Below are positions 34,319 through 42,601 of a DNA stretch of 64,000 nucleotides, one piece after another. Under the pieces are notes generated by a model that worked only from the letters and a program-made list of their open reading frames with translations, was not told where the DNA came from and did not search any database. The DNA is from Palsa-504 sp963739135. GTDB lineage: Bacteria > Actinomycetota > Actinomycetes > Streptosporangiales > Streptosporangiaceae. The position numbers and the translations under genes are program-made. Position 1 is the stretch's first letter. Each line of letters opens with the position of its first letter. Location: contig CAVTZG010000009.1 of assembly GCA_963739135.1 (NCBI GenBank), forward strand, positions 159,770 through 223,769, written 5' to 3'.

Positions 34319-34328
34319 CCCTGCCCCC

Positions 34329-34352
34329 GGGAGGGGCGCCGCCGCCCCTCCC
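34329..34352 (+). terminator. Intercistronic hairpin 2
   Basis: A perfect 10-bp inverted repeat, GGGAGGGGCG-CCGC-CGCCCCTCCC, just after the stop at 34318 and before the next ribosome site. It is the same type and position as the hairpin at 33431. Confidence 0.6.
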
Positions 34353-34379
34353 GCCACCCGGAATGAAAAGGAGAAGACC

Positions 34380-34715
34380 GTGAACGACGACCGCATCACC
34401 TGCCGCCAGCTCGGCCAGCTCATCGACGGCCGCGACCGGCCCGCCGCCCACGCCATCGAGAACGCCGCCCGGGGAGTCAACGCCGCCGAGAGCACCATCC
34501 GCCAGATCGCCGCCATGATCCGCGCGAAGCTCGGCGAGATCGAGCAGCGCCTCGACCACGGCCTGAGCCTGAACGACCTCGGCGAGCTGCAGCGCATGCC
34601 CGCCGACCTCGACCGGGCCGTCACGCTCCGCCAGCACCACTGGCAGGTCCTCGGCGCCCTGCTCACCGAAGCCGAGCTGGCCTCCCTGCAGCCCGCCGCG
34701 CCGCCCGCCCCATGA
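34380..34715 (+). CDS. Small helical hypothetical protein
   Basis: 111 residues from GTG with AAAGGAGA five bases upstream. Entirely helical by composition: QLGQLIDGRDRPAAHAIENAARG, AESTIRQIAAMIRAKLGEIEQRLDHGLSL, and the final DLDRAVTLRQHHWQVLGALLTEAELASL. No cysteine, no membrane segment, no recognised family. It may be a coiled-coil accessory protein of this operon. Confidence 0.65.
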   Translation: MNDDRITCRQLGQLIDGRDRPAAHAIENAARGVNAAESTIRQIAAMIRAKLGEIEQRLDHGLSLNDLGELQRMPADLDRAVTLRQHHWQVLGALLTEAELASLQPAAPPAP

Positions 34716-34763
34716 CCAGCCCCGCCCAGCTTGCCCGCCACGCCCATCAGGAGGAACAGCATC

Positions 34764-35475
34764 ATGGACCGCCCCGCGATCGTGATCCGCGACATCCACC
34801 ACTACGGCGACGACCTCACCGTGCCCGAAGCCATCGGCCGGCTCTGCGGCGGCGGCCAGGTCACCGTTACCGTGACCGACCCCACCCCGCCCGAAGGCGA
34901 CCCGCGCGGCAACCCGCCACGGCGTCGGCATCACCGTCAGGCCCGCCCTCGGCGGCCAGCCGGAACTGCCGCCGGAGATCTCCTGGGAAGCACGAACCTT
35001 CGAAACCCCCGACCGCGCCGCCCTGTTTGCAGAGGCGCTCGCCCTGGCCAGCCAGCTTGCCGACCTCGCCGGCCTCGGCGGCGGGCAGGCTGTCTCCGGC
35101 CGGGCAGCGGTGATCGGGGCCGCCCACGGGCGGGACGCCGCCCGGCGCGCCCTCGCCCGCGCCACGCCCGCCGCCTGCCGCGACATCACCGCCCGGATTG
35201 ATGCCGCCGATCCCATGGTCTACGACCTGTACCCCACGCCCGCGCTGTCGGGCCAGCACTGCATCCGCTACGAAACCCTCGACCTGGCCGACGACCTCGG
35301 CCTGAACCTGCCCGAGGACCTCAACCTCAGCCCGGCCGACGACCACGCGCTGGCCGCAGCCGAGAACGCTTACTTCACCGCCGCCGGCGAAGCCTTCTGG
35401 GCCGAGGCCGAACGCATCGCCCGCGACCGTGCCGCCCAGCACCCCGGTACGAGCAGCCAGCGCAGCGAGGCATGA
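34764..35475 (+). pseudogene. Frameshifted ICE protein with the DPxVxDLY module
   Basis: Begins at ATG with AGGAGG upstream: MDRPAIVIRDIHHYGDDLTV, then GGGQVTVTVTDPTPPEGDP. Near 34910 the coding frame moves by one base and continues HGVGITVRPALGG, EISWEARTFETPDRAALFAEALALASQLADL. Then comes a module RRALARATPAACRDITARIDAADPMVYDLYPTPALSG, ending GEAFWAEAERIARDRA. No start codon with a ribosome site exists for the second half alone. The module recurs twice in the gene at 36.1-37.1 kb. Either a real frameshift or a missed base. Confidence 0.6.
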
Positions 35476-35546
35476 ACCCCGGGCGGGCAAAAGCCCGGAC
35501 ACCGCGACCCTCATCGGGAAAACTTAGCCAGAAGGAGCAGACTCCC

Positions 35547-36065
35547 GTGGCCTCTTACAAGCTGAACCACTTCACGACGGCCGACGCGCAAGCCCTGGCC
35601 GGCAAGACCGCGGACATCACCGCCTGGGACGACGACGAGCTGAAGACCAAGGTCACCTACCCCGGCGCCAGGGTCACCGGCATCATCGTCCCTACCGGCC
35701 CGCACCTGGTCATCGAGACCGCCGGAGCCGTGATCACCGACGCCCGGACAGGCGAGCGACTGGGCACCCGGCCGCCCGTTCCCGAGCTGCACGTCTGGCT
35801 CACCTGGGTCTGCGAGGTCGCTAACGTCCGCGGCAGGTTCGAGCGCGGCGACCGCGTCGCCTTGGAGTTCACCGATGACCCGCACACCCGGCTCCGGCCC
35901 GGCGACGAGGGAACCGTCGCCCGCTACGACCCGAAGGCCGACCAGCTCGACGTCCGCTGGGACAGTGGAAGCACCCTGGCCATGCTCCTGAACGACGGAG
36001 ACCGCGTCCACCTGGTCACCGCCGCCCCCGGGGCCGGGCAAGCCGGGAAGGAGCCGGGCCGGTGA
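35547..36065 (+). CDS. DUF4314-containing protein
   Basis: 172 residues from GTG (GTGGCCTCTTACAAG, AAGGAG nine bases upstream); the frame extends 25 codons further without a ribosome site. The N-terminal half (NHFTTADAQALAGKTADITAWDDDELKTK, then PTGPHLVIETAGAVITDA) is unrecognised. The C-terminal half, RGDRVALEFTDDPHTRLRPGDEGTVARYDPKADQLDVRWDSGSTLAML, matches the small beta-barrel DUF4314 family that is common on actinobacterial plasmids and conjugative elements. It overlaps the next gene by four bases. Confidence 0.75.
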   Translation: MASYKLNHFTTADAQALAGKTADITAWDDDELKTKVTYPGARVTGIIVPTGPHLVIETAGAVITDARTGERLGTRPPVPELHVWLTWVCEVANVRGRFERGDRVALEFTDDPHTRLRPGDEGTVARYDPKADQLDVRWDSGSTLAMLLNDGDRVHLVTAAPGAGQAGKEPGR

Positions 36066-37102
36066 GCGCCTCTTCTCCGCAGCCCGCAGCCCTGGAGGCC
36101 GCGCTGCGCCACGCCGGGGACCTCGGCCGCCGGCACGGCCGGGCAGCGGTGTACTGGCAGGTCGGCGACACCAGCAGCGGCCGGGAGTTCTACCAGGAGC
36201 TGCTGCGCGGCATCGCCAGCGCCGACCCCGCGATCACGGGCCTGTACGAGGTACCCGATCTGACCGCCCGCTGGGACTACGAGCGCGCCAACCTGGCCGC
36301 CGACCTCGGCCTGGCCGACGGCGACCCGGGCCTGGACGAGGCCGCCGGGGCGTTCCTGGGCGCCGCCCGCGAGGAGTTCTGGCTGGAGGCCGCCCGGCTG
36401 GCCCGCCGTCGCCTGGCACCCGGGGACGCGGACGAGGACGGCACCGAGCCGGAAACCCCCGGGGACGGCGAGGCCGCCCCGGACTGGCGGCAGGACATCT
36501 CCGACCCCGCCACCGGCCTGAGCAGGCTGCTGTCCGAGCGGTGCGGGACCTGTATCCTGCGGCCCGGCGACCCCATGTACCTCGGCCCCGAGCGGACCGC
36601 CGCGTTCATCCGGCAGGTCCTCGACGCCGGCTCTTACGTCGTGTGCCATCAAACGCTGACGTACGGCGACTTCCCGGACTACGGGCCGGCGATCTGCCGA
36701 GGGTTCTTCGACTCCTACCGTGATCGGAGCCGCGTCCTGCTGATCTTGCAGGCGGGCCGCCGCCTGACCGAGGTCCCGCCCCCGCTCGTCGCCAAAGCGG
36801 AGGAACTCGGCCGCGACGCGGGCAAGGCCGCCGCCAGCTGGGTGTCCGGCGGGAACACGCCCGGGGAAGAGTACCAGCGGGTGCTGCGCGGCATCGAAGA
36901 GGGCGACCCCGCCGTCCTCGGCGCGACCGAGCCGCCCGCGATCGGCCCCGGGGCCGGGTACGACCAGGACGACCTCGCCCGCGACCTCGGCATCGAGCCC
37001 GGCGACCGCGCCCTGTCCCGGGCCGTGTCCGCCTACACCGGCGCCTTCACCGGCGCCTTCTGGCAGGAAACCGAGCGGGCCGCCCGCGACCACGCCGGCT
37101 AG
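36062..37102 (+). CDS. Cys-rich protein with two repeat modules
   Basis: 346 residues; GTGA overlap. Two copies of an about 85-residue module flank a cysteine-containing core. Module 1 runs from residue 20 to 115: TSSGREFYQELLRGIASADPAITGLYEVP, then LAADLGLADGDPGLDEAAGAFL and REEFWLEAARLARR. Module 2 runs from residue 265 to the end: TPGEEYQRVLRGIEEGDPAVLGATEPP, LARDLGIEPGDRALSRAVSAY, then FTGAFWQETERAARD. The core has CGTCILRPGDPMYLGPER, AGSYVVCHQTLTYG and GPAICRGFFDSYRDRSRVLLIL. The CxxC with two later Cys and a His could bind metal. Function unknown; a third module is in the gene at 34.8-35.5 kb. Confidence 0.7.
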   Translation: MSASSPQPAALEAALRHAGDLGRRHGRAAVYWQVGDTSSGREFYQELLRGIASADPAITGLYEVPDLTARWDYERANLAADLGLADGDPGLDEAAGAFLGAAREEFWLEAARLARRRLAPGDADEDGTEPETPGDGEAAPDWRQDISDPATGLSRLLSERCGTCILRPGDPMYLGPERTAAFIRQVLDAGSYVVCHQTLTYGDFPDYGPAICRGFFDSYRDRSRVLLILQAGRRLTEVPPPLVAKAEELGRDAGKAAASWVSGGNTPGEEYQRVLRGIEEGDPAVLGATEPPAIGPGAGYDQDDLARDLGIEPGDRALSRAVSAYTGAFTGAFWQETERAARDHAG

Positions 37103-37493
37103 CACCAGGCACGGCGACGGCCTCAATCACGAGACCCGGCGAAAAGCAGTGCCCGGCAAAAAGGGAATCCGCGCGGGAAAAGAATACGGCAATACGGAGA
37201 TGCGGCGGGGAGATAAACCTCGCGAGGTGTTCCCGGGAGGTTCCCGTTAAAGTCTTTCCATGAGTCTGCGGGATGCCTGAACTGAGCCTAGTGCCAGGTG
37301 GAGGCAGGTCCGGCGAGGCTCCGGCGCGCGTTCATTCCGCTTGTTCCGGGCGAGGAGATCATTGTTTCCGGCAGGAGCGGAAAATATCTGCGGAGCGGCT
37401 TGACTTCATATCCGGTGCAGAGCGATTGTCGTCCAGAAATAACCGGACGCAGGCAAATCGGAATGCCACCGGAAATGAAATGGAGCCACGAAA
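37103..37493. other. Non-coding leader of the second accessory operon
   Basis: 391 bases, comparatively A/T-rich, with GAAAAGAATACGG, GTTAAAGTCTTTCC and GGAAATGAAATGG. A perfect CCTCGCGAGG palindrome lies at about 37220. A promoter candidate is TTGTTT (37362-37367) and TATCTG (37385-37390), 17 bases apart; a second TTGACT is at 37400 without an obvious -10. No coding sequence is supported. Confidence 0.5.
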
Positions 37494-38612
37494 ATGACAC
37501 GCACGAAGACCAGCCCCGACACCGCCCCCAGCGCCGCGCACGCCGCCCCGGACCCCGCCCCCGCACCCGGTACCGCACCCGCCGCCGGCAGCCCGGCAGC
37601 GGCCGTCCACGCCGCGCTGGCGGCCAGCCCCGGCAGCGCCGTCGCGGTCATCGCGGACGCCGCCGGGACCGGCAAGCCCGCCGCCCGCGCCGCCCTGCTC
37701 GCGATGGAGAAGGACGGCACCGCCACCCGGGTCAAGGGCACCAAGCCCGGCATCCCGGACACCTGGACCCTCGCCGAGCCCGCGCCGGCCGCCGCCAGCC
37801 CGCAAGCCGAGCAGCCCGGCCAGCCCGACCAGGACCCCGCCGGCAGCCCGGACCGTGCCGCCGAAGACGAGACGGCCGGCGGTACCGGGCAGGACCGCAC
37901 TGCCGAAGCCGGCGACCCCGTGCCACAGGACGGCGACGACGCCGAGGCCGACGCCCCCGCTGCGCCCGGCCCGGAGACGGCGGAGTCCGGGCCGCGCGCC
38001 GCCGCCGCTGAAGACAACCACGAGGACGCCGTCCCGGACGAGCCGGACGACGAGGCCGCGCCGGGCGGCGACCCGGGTGACGGCGACGCCGCCCGTGACG
38101 AGGACGCCCCGGCGGACGCCGGCGGCGAGGCCCACGACGCGCCGGACCCGGCCCTCGTCACGGACCTGACCGGGCACCTCGACCAGATCCGGGCCGCCGC
38201 CGACGCTGCCGGGCTGGTGCTGACCGCGAGCGGGGACCTGAAGACCGTGCTGGCGGGCCTGGACGAGATCTACGAGCAGGCCGCCCAGGCGCGGCGGGCG
38301 CTGAAGGCCGCGATCGGCGGCCGGAAGGCCCCGGCCGTCCGGCCCGGCGGGCTGCGCGACAAGGTGCTGGCCCACCTGGGCGAGCACCCGGACAAGGAGT
38401 TCACCCCGCACGAGATCCACAAGGTGCTCGACCACAGCTCCGGCGCGATCGCCAACGCCCTGGACACCCTGGTCAAGCTCGGCGATGCCGAGGTGGCGAC
38501 CGAGAAGCCGCGCCGGTTCCGCCGGGCCGCCCAGCCGGCCGGCGCCGCCCCCGAGGCGGACGGCCCGGACGGCGCGGACCAGGACGGCACCGACCTGGCG
38601 GGTGCCGCGTGA
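37494..38612 (+). CDS. Protein with two winged-helix domains and acidic linker
   Basis: 372 residues from ATG with GGAG eight bases upstream. An N-terminal winged-helix-like domain (AAVHAALAASPGSAVAVIADAAGTG, then ALLAMEKDGTATRVKG) is followed by an about 130-residue, highly acidic Asp/Glu/Ala linker. A short helix (LTGHLDQIRAAADAAGLVLTA) precedes a C-terminal winged helix (LRDKVLAHLGEHPDKEFTPHEIHKV, then GAIANALDTLVKLGDAEVA). The last domain is clearly related to the winged helix of the MoxR protein at 30.5 kb. It is probably a DNA-binding regulator or bridging protein of the element. Confidence 0.75.
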   Translation: MTRTKTSPDTAPSAAHAAPDPAPAPGTAPAAGSPAAAVHAALAASPGSAVAVIADAAGTGKPAARAALLAMEKDGTATRVKGTKPGIPDTWTLAEPAPAAASPQAEQPGQPDQDPAGSPDRAAEDETAGGTGQDRTAEAGDPVPQDGDDAEADAPAAPGPETAESGPRAAAAEDNHEDAVPDEPDDEAAPGGDPGDGDAARDEDAPADAGGEAHDAPDPALVTDLTGHLDQIRAAADAAGLVLTASGDLKTVLAGLDEIYEQAAQARRALKAAIGGRKAPAVRPGGLRDKVLAHLGEHPDKEFTPHEIHKVLDHSSGAIANALDTLVKLGDAEVATEKPRRFRRAAQPAGAAPEADGPDGADQDGTDLAGAA

Positions 38613-39136
38613 GCACCCCCCAGGGCAGCCGGGGCGGCGGCGTGCCGCCCCGGCTCCCCGCCGCCGGCAAGCCGCAGCAGTGGTTCACGCTGCGGCCCTG
38701 GGTGTTCGACGTCACCCTGGCGGGCGTGCTGCTGCGCGCCGCGCCGCGCCCGCCCGTGCCGATCCCGGTCGAAGCCTGGGCACGCGCCTACGGGCTGGCC
38801 CGCGAACCCGGCAGCGGGCGGCACGCTATCTCCCTGATCGGCCCCGGCCCGGACTTCAGCCCCGGGTACGCCATGACCACCGACCCCGGCGAGCCGGTCA
38901 TTCTCGCCACCCTGGCCGGCGCCAGCGGCGAACTGACGCCGCTGCTGATTGACGGCTGCCACCGCCTGTACAAGGCCGCCGTGACCGGCCGGGCGGAGAT
39001 CCCGGCCTTCGTGCTCACTGCCGCCGAGACCCTGCTCATCCGCAGCAACGCGGTCCTCGGCCCGTCCCGCCCGGCGCAGCCCCCGGGCACCGCACAACAC
39101 CCGCACCACCCCGATGGAGGCGAACCCCGATGCTGA
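38609..39136 (+). CDS. Hypothetical ICE protein (ParB-like core?)
   Basis: 175 residues; GTGA overlap with the preceding gene. The core reads WFTLRPWVFDVTLAGVLL, EPVILATLAGASGELTPLLIDGCHRLYKAAVTGRAEIPAFVLTAAETLLIR. The block LLIDGCHRLYKA..G...IPAFVL resembles the ParB/Srx box (G-x-R/H-R...A). A ParB-like nuclease fold is possible, but there is no HTH domain. Tentative. Confidence 0.6.
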   Translation: MSTPQGSRGGGVPPRLPAAGKPQQWFTLRPWVFDVTLAGVLLRAAPRPPVPIPVEAWARAYGLAREPGSGRHAISLIGPGPDFSPGYAMTTDPGEPVILATLAGASGELTPLLIDGCHRLYKAAVTGRAEIPAFVLTAAETLLIRSNAVLGPSRPAQPPGTAQHPHHPDGGEPRC

Positions 39137-40050
39137 ACGGAATCACCACGAGAACCAGCACACCGCAAGAAGACGCCGAGCCGTGGCCCGGGGGAAGCGC
39201 CCGGCCCGTCCTGGACTACCTCACCGGCACCCTCGGCATGCCCGGCGCCGGCGCCCGGGAACTGCTGAAGGCGGCGCGCACCGCGCAGGCCGAGACCGGA
39301 CCTGGAGCGCTCGCCGACTACCCCGTCCCGGGCGGGGACGCGCACCTGCTGATCCACTACGCGCCCGGCAGCCGCTCCTACAGGTTCAAGCTCACCACCC
39401 CGGAGAACGAGGTATCCCCAGGCACTAACCCGGAACCGGGCACCGCGCCCGGGAACCAGCCAGACGGGCCGTCGGGCGGCCAGGGAACGCCGGACGGCAG
39501 CCCAGCCGGGGACGCCGGCAGCGCGCCCGCCCCCGGGCGGCCGGTCCCGCCAGGGCCGGCGAAGATCACGGTCACCATCTGGCACAACGTCGCCTTCGAC
39601 GGGCAGGGGCGGCATACCGCCATGCTGGACGGCTACCAGCCCGGCGACCCCGTGGTCCGCGTCTTCGCCTACCAGGCGGACCCCGGGCGGCCGGCGGAGG
39701 AGATCGCCGACGAGGCGTTCGACATCTTCACCGGCCATCCCAGGGACGCCGCCGGCGCGGACCTGGCCTGCGCCTACGACGGGCGCAGGCTCCGGCCGCT
39801 GGTGGCCGGGGACGTCGTGGCGGCCGGCGGCGTGCTGCTGGCGGTCGCCCGGCCCGCCGGCTGGGAGCCGGTCATCAGCCCGCTGACCGAGGTCCGCACC
39901 CGTGAGTACGGCACGAACCCCCTGCCGGACCCCAGCTGGCTCCCTGGCGCTAGCTCGCGGGCCGCCCAGGTCCCCGCGATCCGGCCCGGGGCCGGGTGCG
40001 AATCACGATCGCCCGGCCGGCCGTCCGGCACCGAAGGGGAACCGGCATGA
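39130..40050 (+). CDS. Hypothetical ICE protein
   Basis: 306 residues from ATG with GGAGG nine bases upstream; it overlaps the previous stop. The N-terminal part (VLDYLTGTLGMPGAGARELLKAARTAQAE) is helical. A Gly/Pro/Asn-rich linker of about 50 residues follows. The C-terminal domain (KITVTIWHNVAFDGQGRHTAML, then DPVVRVFAYQADPGRPAEEIADEAFDIFTGHP and RRLRPLVAGDVVAAGG) is a type seen repeatedly in actinobacterial conjugative elements but without a named function. Confidence is in the gene, not in a role. Confidence 0.7.
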   Translation: MLNGITTRTSTPQEDAEPWPGGSARPVLDYLTGTLGMPGAGARELLKAARTAQAETGPGALADYPVPGGDAHLLIHYAPGSRSYRFKLTTPENEVSPGTNPEPGTAPGNQPDGPSGGQGTPDGSPAGDAGSAPAPGRPVPPGPAKITVTIWHNVAFDGQGRHTAMLDGYQPGDPVVRVFAYQADPGRPAEEIADEAFDIFTGHPRDAAGADLACAYDGRRLRPLVAGDVVAAGGVLLAVARPAGWEPVISPLTEVRTREYGTNPLPDPSWLPGASSRAAQVPAIRPGAGCESRSPGRPSGTEGEPA

Positions 40051-40382
40051 CAGCGCGCGAGGGAGAACAGCGCCCGGTGAAGCCCGTGTACCTCAGCGGA
40101 GTCCTGACGGTCGAAGCCGAGCTGTCAGCCGGGCGCTTGTACGACGGCTCGGCGCACGCGGAAAACGCCTCGCGTGTCCTCGTCGCGCTGGTCTTCATCG
40201 GCGGGGCGGCGATGCTGTTCGCGGAGGACGAGAGCGGCCAGCTCACAAGGCTCCGCATTCCGGGACCCGAGTTCCTCCGCCTTACCGATGACGCTGCGGG
40301 CAAGCTCGCGCGGTCGCGGCAGCAGTCCCCGTCTCATTCCGCCGCTCCGGCAGCGAAGGAGTACCGCGATGGCTGTCCTTGA
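40047..40382 (+). CDS. Small hypothetical ICE protein
   Basis: 111 residues; ATGA overlap with the preceding gene. It has VKPVYLSGVLTVEAELSAG and a mildly hydrophobic middle (RVLVALVFIGGAAMLFAED). No recognised family. The 3' end overlaps the next start by 14 bases. Confidence 0.6.
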   Translation: MTAREGEQRPVKPVYLSGVLTVEAELSAGRLYDGSAHAENASRVLVALVFIGGAAMLFAEDESGQLTRLRIPGPEFLRLTDDAAGKLARSRQQSPSHSAAPAAKEYRDGCP

Positions 40383-40827
40383 ATCCCGTGACTACCGGGC
40401 CGCCCGCGAGCGGCTCAAAGGCAACCCGGTCATCGCCATGATGGCGGCCGGGGTGGTGACTGTGCCGCTGGCCGAGCTGGCCGACGAGGACGGGACGCCC
40501 CGCTCCCACCTGATGAACCAGGCCAACCGCGCCTTCGACGACGCCGAGGCGCGCAACGCCGGCAACCCCGCCTACGAGCCGTACCCGAAGGATGCGCACC
40601 GGCACCTCGGGCTGATCGCCGAGGCCGTCCTCGCCGAGCGCGCGGCGATGCGCGCGGCGGTCGCCTCGGCCGTGGCCCCGCCCGGCACCGACCCGGAGTC
40701 CGCCGCCGTGACCTCGATGATCGAGCGGATGCGGGCCGGGGAGTCGGCCGTGGCGATCGCCCGGGAGACCGGAGCGATCCGCGAGCCAGGCCCCGGCGAA
40801 CCCGAGGGAGGGACACCCGGTGACTGA
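40369..40827 (+). CDS. Hypothetical ICE protein
   Basis: 152 residues from ATG with GAAGGAG seven bases upstream. Composition is helical: RDYRAARERLKGNPVIAMMAAG, LADEDGTPRSHLMNQANRAFDDAEARN, then HRHLGLIAEAVLAERAAMRAAVASAV and SMIERMRAGESAVAIARETG. The last part resembles a short HTH-like segment. No family recognised. It overlaps the next gene by eight bases. Confidence 0.65.
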   Translation: MAVLESRDYRAARERLKGNPVIAMMAAGVVTVPLAELADEDGTPRSHLMNQANRAFDDAEARNAGNPAYEPYPKDAHRHLGLIAEAVLAERAAMRAAVASAVAPPGTDPESAAVTSMIERMRAGESAVAIARETGAIREPGPGEPEGGTPGD

Positions 40828-41473
40828 GACCCAGCCCGCGCGGCTGCCAGCCGGCGCGGCGGGTGCCCCCGGTGCGAGCCGGACGGGGAACGCGGTCGCC
40901 CGGCGCGGCGACCTCGTCGTCATCCACCTGCGCCACCGCGACTGGAAAGACGGCCAGCCCCGGGAGTACGACGACTTCTGGCTCGGGCAGGTCACCAGCG
41001 TCACCCGCGCCGGGCCGGTCCGCCTGTACCGGCCCGCCGGCACCTTCCCCTGGGACACCGACGGGCGCGGCCGGCCCGGCAAGGGGCAGCCGCTGCCTTC
41101 CCTGTGGTTCGAGCGCGCCGCGATCAAGAGCCAGAAGGAGATCGACGTCCAGGGTGCCCTCGCCACGGCGGCCTGCCACACCTGGGCGGGCCACGAGGAC
41201 CACGTCCGCGGCTACGCCACCCTCACGGAAGTCAGGGCCGCGCTGCGCCCGCACCTGCTGGACCAGCCCGGCTGGGAACAGCTCCGCGACGCCGCCGCTG
41301 TCTGGGAGGCCGCCTGGCGGGAGGCCCGCCCGCTGCTGAGCGCGGCTGTCCGCGCCCACGGCGAGGAGTTCCGCCGCCTGTCGGATCTCTACGACGCCGC
41401 CGTGGCCGCCGCGAACAACGCCTACCGCGAGCAGCACGAGCAGGCGGCCGGGACCGGGAGCGCGGCGGCATGA
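40820..41473 (+). CDS. Hypothetical ICE protein
   Basis: 217 residues from GTG, overlapping the previous gene. The N-terminal part looks like a small beta-barrel (RRGDLVVIHLRHRDWKDGQP, then WLGQVTSVTRAGPVRLYRPAG). The C-terminal part is helical (LLDQPGWEQLRDAAAVWEAAWREARPLL and SDLYDAAVAAANNAYREQH). An SH3- or Tudor-like reader fold is possible but not demonstrable by eye. It overlaps the next ATG by four bases. Confidence 0.65.
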   Translation: MTETQPARLPAGAAGAPGASRTGNAVARRGDLVVIHLRHRDWKDGQPREYDDFWLGQVTSVTRAGPVRLYRPAGTFPWDTDGRGRPGKGQPLPSLWFERAAIKSQKEIDVQGALATAACHTWAGHEDHVRGYATLTEVRAALRPHLLDQPGWEQLRDAAAVWEAAWREARPLLSAAVRAHGEEFRRLSDLYDAAVAAANNAYREQHEQAAGTGSAAA

Positions 41474-41954
41474 ACGAGCCAGCGCCCGGCGCAGCGCCCG
41501 AGCCGACTGCTGAGACGTGGACCTACGGCGGCATCCGCGCCGGCAAGGACGGCAAGAAGCGGCACGCCTGGGCCGACCCGCCGGCGAGGAGCACTGGTTC
41601 GCCCGCACCGGCGGCCGGATGGCCGTCGGCAGCCACTACACCGCGCAGGTGACCCGCCGCGACGGCGGCGGCATCACCCTGCACGGCACCCCCGAGTACG
41701 CCGGGACCCAGGCCGTCCAGGAAACCCGCGCCGCCTTGTGGACCGAGCACACCCTGGCCCAGACCCGGATCGAGACCCTGCGCGCCGAGCGGGACGCCGC
41801 CCGCCGCAACGCCCTGGACGAGGCCCTCGCCCCGCTCCTGGAACTGGCCGCCCCGCTGCGCACCAGCGGCCAGCGCGACGCGCTGGCCGCCTACGTCATC
41901 CGCAAGCTCCACAACACCTGGAACACCCGCAAGCCTTCGGGCGGCCGGCAATAG
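41470..41954 (+). pseudogene. Frameshifted hypothetical ICE gene
   Basis: Starts MNEPAPGAAPEPTAETWTYGG and reads KDGKKRHAWADP, then must lose one frame at about 41577 to continue EEHWFARTGGRMAVGSHYTAQV and GTPEYAGTQAVQETRAALW, ending IRKLHNTWNTRKPSGGRQ at 41954. One missing C in the GACCCGCC run explains the shift. Unshifted translation stops at 41652. Function unknown; the second half is helical. An error in the assembly is as likely as a true mutation. Confidence 0.6.
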
Positions 41955-41970
41955 AAGAAGGAGAGCCATC

Positions 41971-42534
41971 ATGCGACTGCGCGCCTACCTGGTCAGCGGA
42001 GCGTTCCGGGTCCACCGGGCCGACTGCCGCGACTGCGAGAAAGAAGCACGGCGCAGCGACTCGGCGGGCGACGCCGAGGAGTACGCCTCCCGGGCCGAGG
42101 TCATCGCCGGCCTGTGGTCGGACATCATCGCCGAGAACCCGGAGCTGTACGGCACTCCCGGCGGCCTGGCCAGCCTGGAAGCCGAGACCATCTTCCTGCC
42201 CTGCACCAGCGGGCTGCCCGGCACCAGCCCGGCCGGGGACAGCGGCCAGCCTGGCGAGGCGGACGAGCTGGCCGCCTGGGCGGCCGGGCTCGGCCTGGAG
42301 GCCGGAGACCTGGACGACCTCGTCCACGACGCTTACAGCAGGCAGGCCTCCGAGGTGAACAACGGCGGCCTGGATTCCCAGGTCAGGTTCCTGATCGAGT
42401 CCTACGGCACCGGGGGTGCCCGGTCCCTGCTCAGCGACCTGCGGCCAGCGGCAGCAGGCCGGGCCTCCGCCGGCGGTACAGCCGCGCCTGCGGCCGGCGC
42501 GGGGCAGCGCCCGCCGTCGGCTCCCGGCCGGTAG
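41971..42534 (+). CDS. Conserved hypothetical ICE/plasmid protein
   Basis: 187 residues from ATG with AAGGAGAG upstream. The N-terminus MRLRAYLVSGAFRVHRADCRDCEKEARR has a Cys-containing motif. The middle holds RAEVIAGLWSDIIAENPELYG, and LGLEAGDLDDLVHDAYSRQASEVNNGGLDSQVRFLIESYG is the most conserved block. The same combination occurs on many actinobacterial plasmids; the function is unknown. It is the last gene of the plus-strand accessory operon, followed by a bidirectional hairpin. Confidence 0.75.
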   Translation: MRLRAYLVSGAFRVHRADCRDCEKEARRSDSAGDAEEYASRAEVIAGLWSDIIAENPELYGTPGGLASLEAETIFLPCTSGLPGTSPAGDSGQPGEADELAAWAAGLGLEAGDLDDLVHDAYSRQASEVNNGGLDSQVRFLIESYGTGGARSLLSDLRPAAAGRASAGGTAAPAAGAGQRPPSAPGR

Positions 42535-42557
42535 CGCCTGCCGCCTCGCCTGCTGCC

Positions 42558-42597
42558 AGGCCGGGCCGCCCCGCCAGCGCGGCGGGCGGCCCGGCCT
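42558..42597. terminator. Bidirectional terminator between ICE operons
   Basis: AGGCCGGGCCGCC and GGCGGCCCGGCCT arms extend inward with CCGCC/GGCGG, a 17-bp stem with one bulge and a 5-base loop, exactly between the converging plus and minus operons. Confidence 0.75.
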
Positions 42598-42601
42598 GCT
42601 T

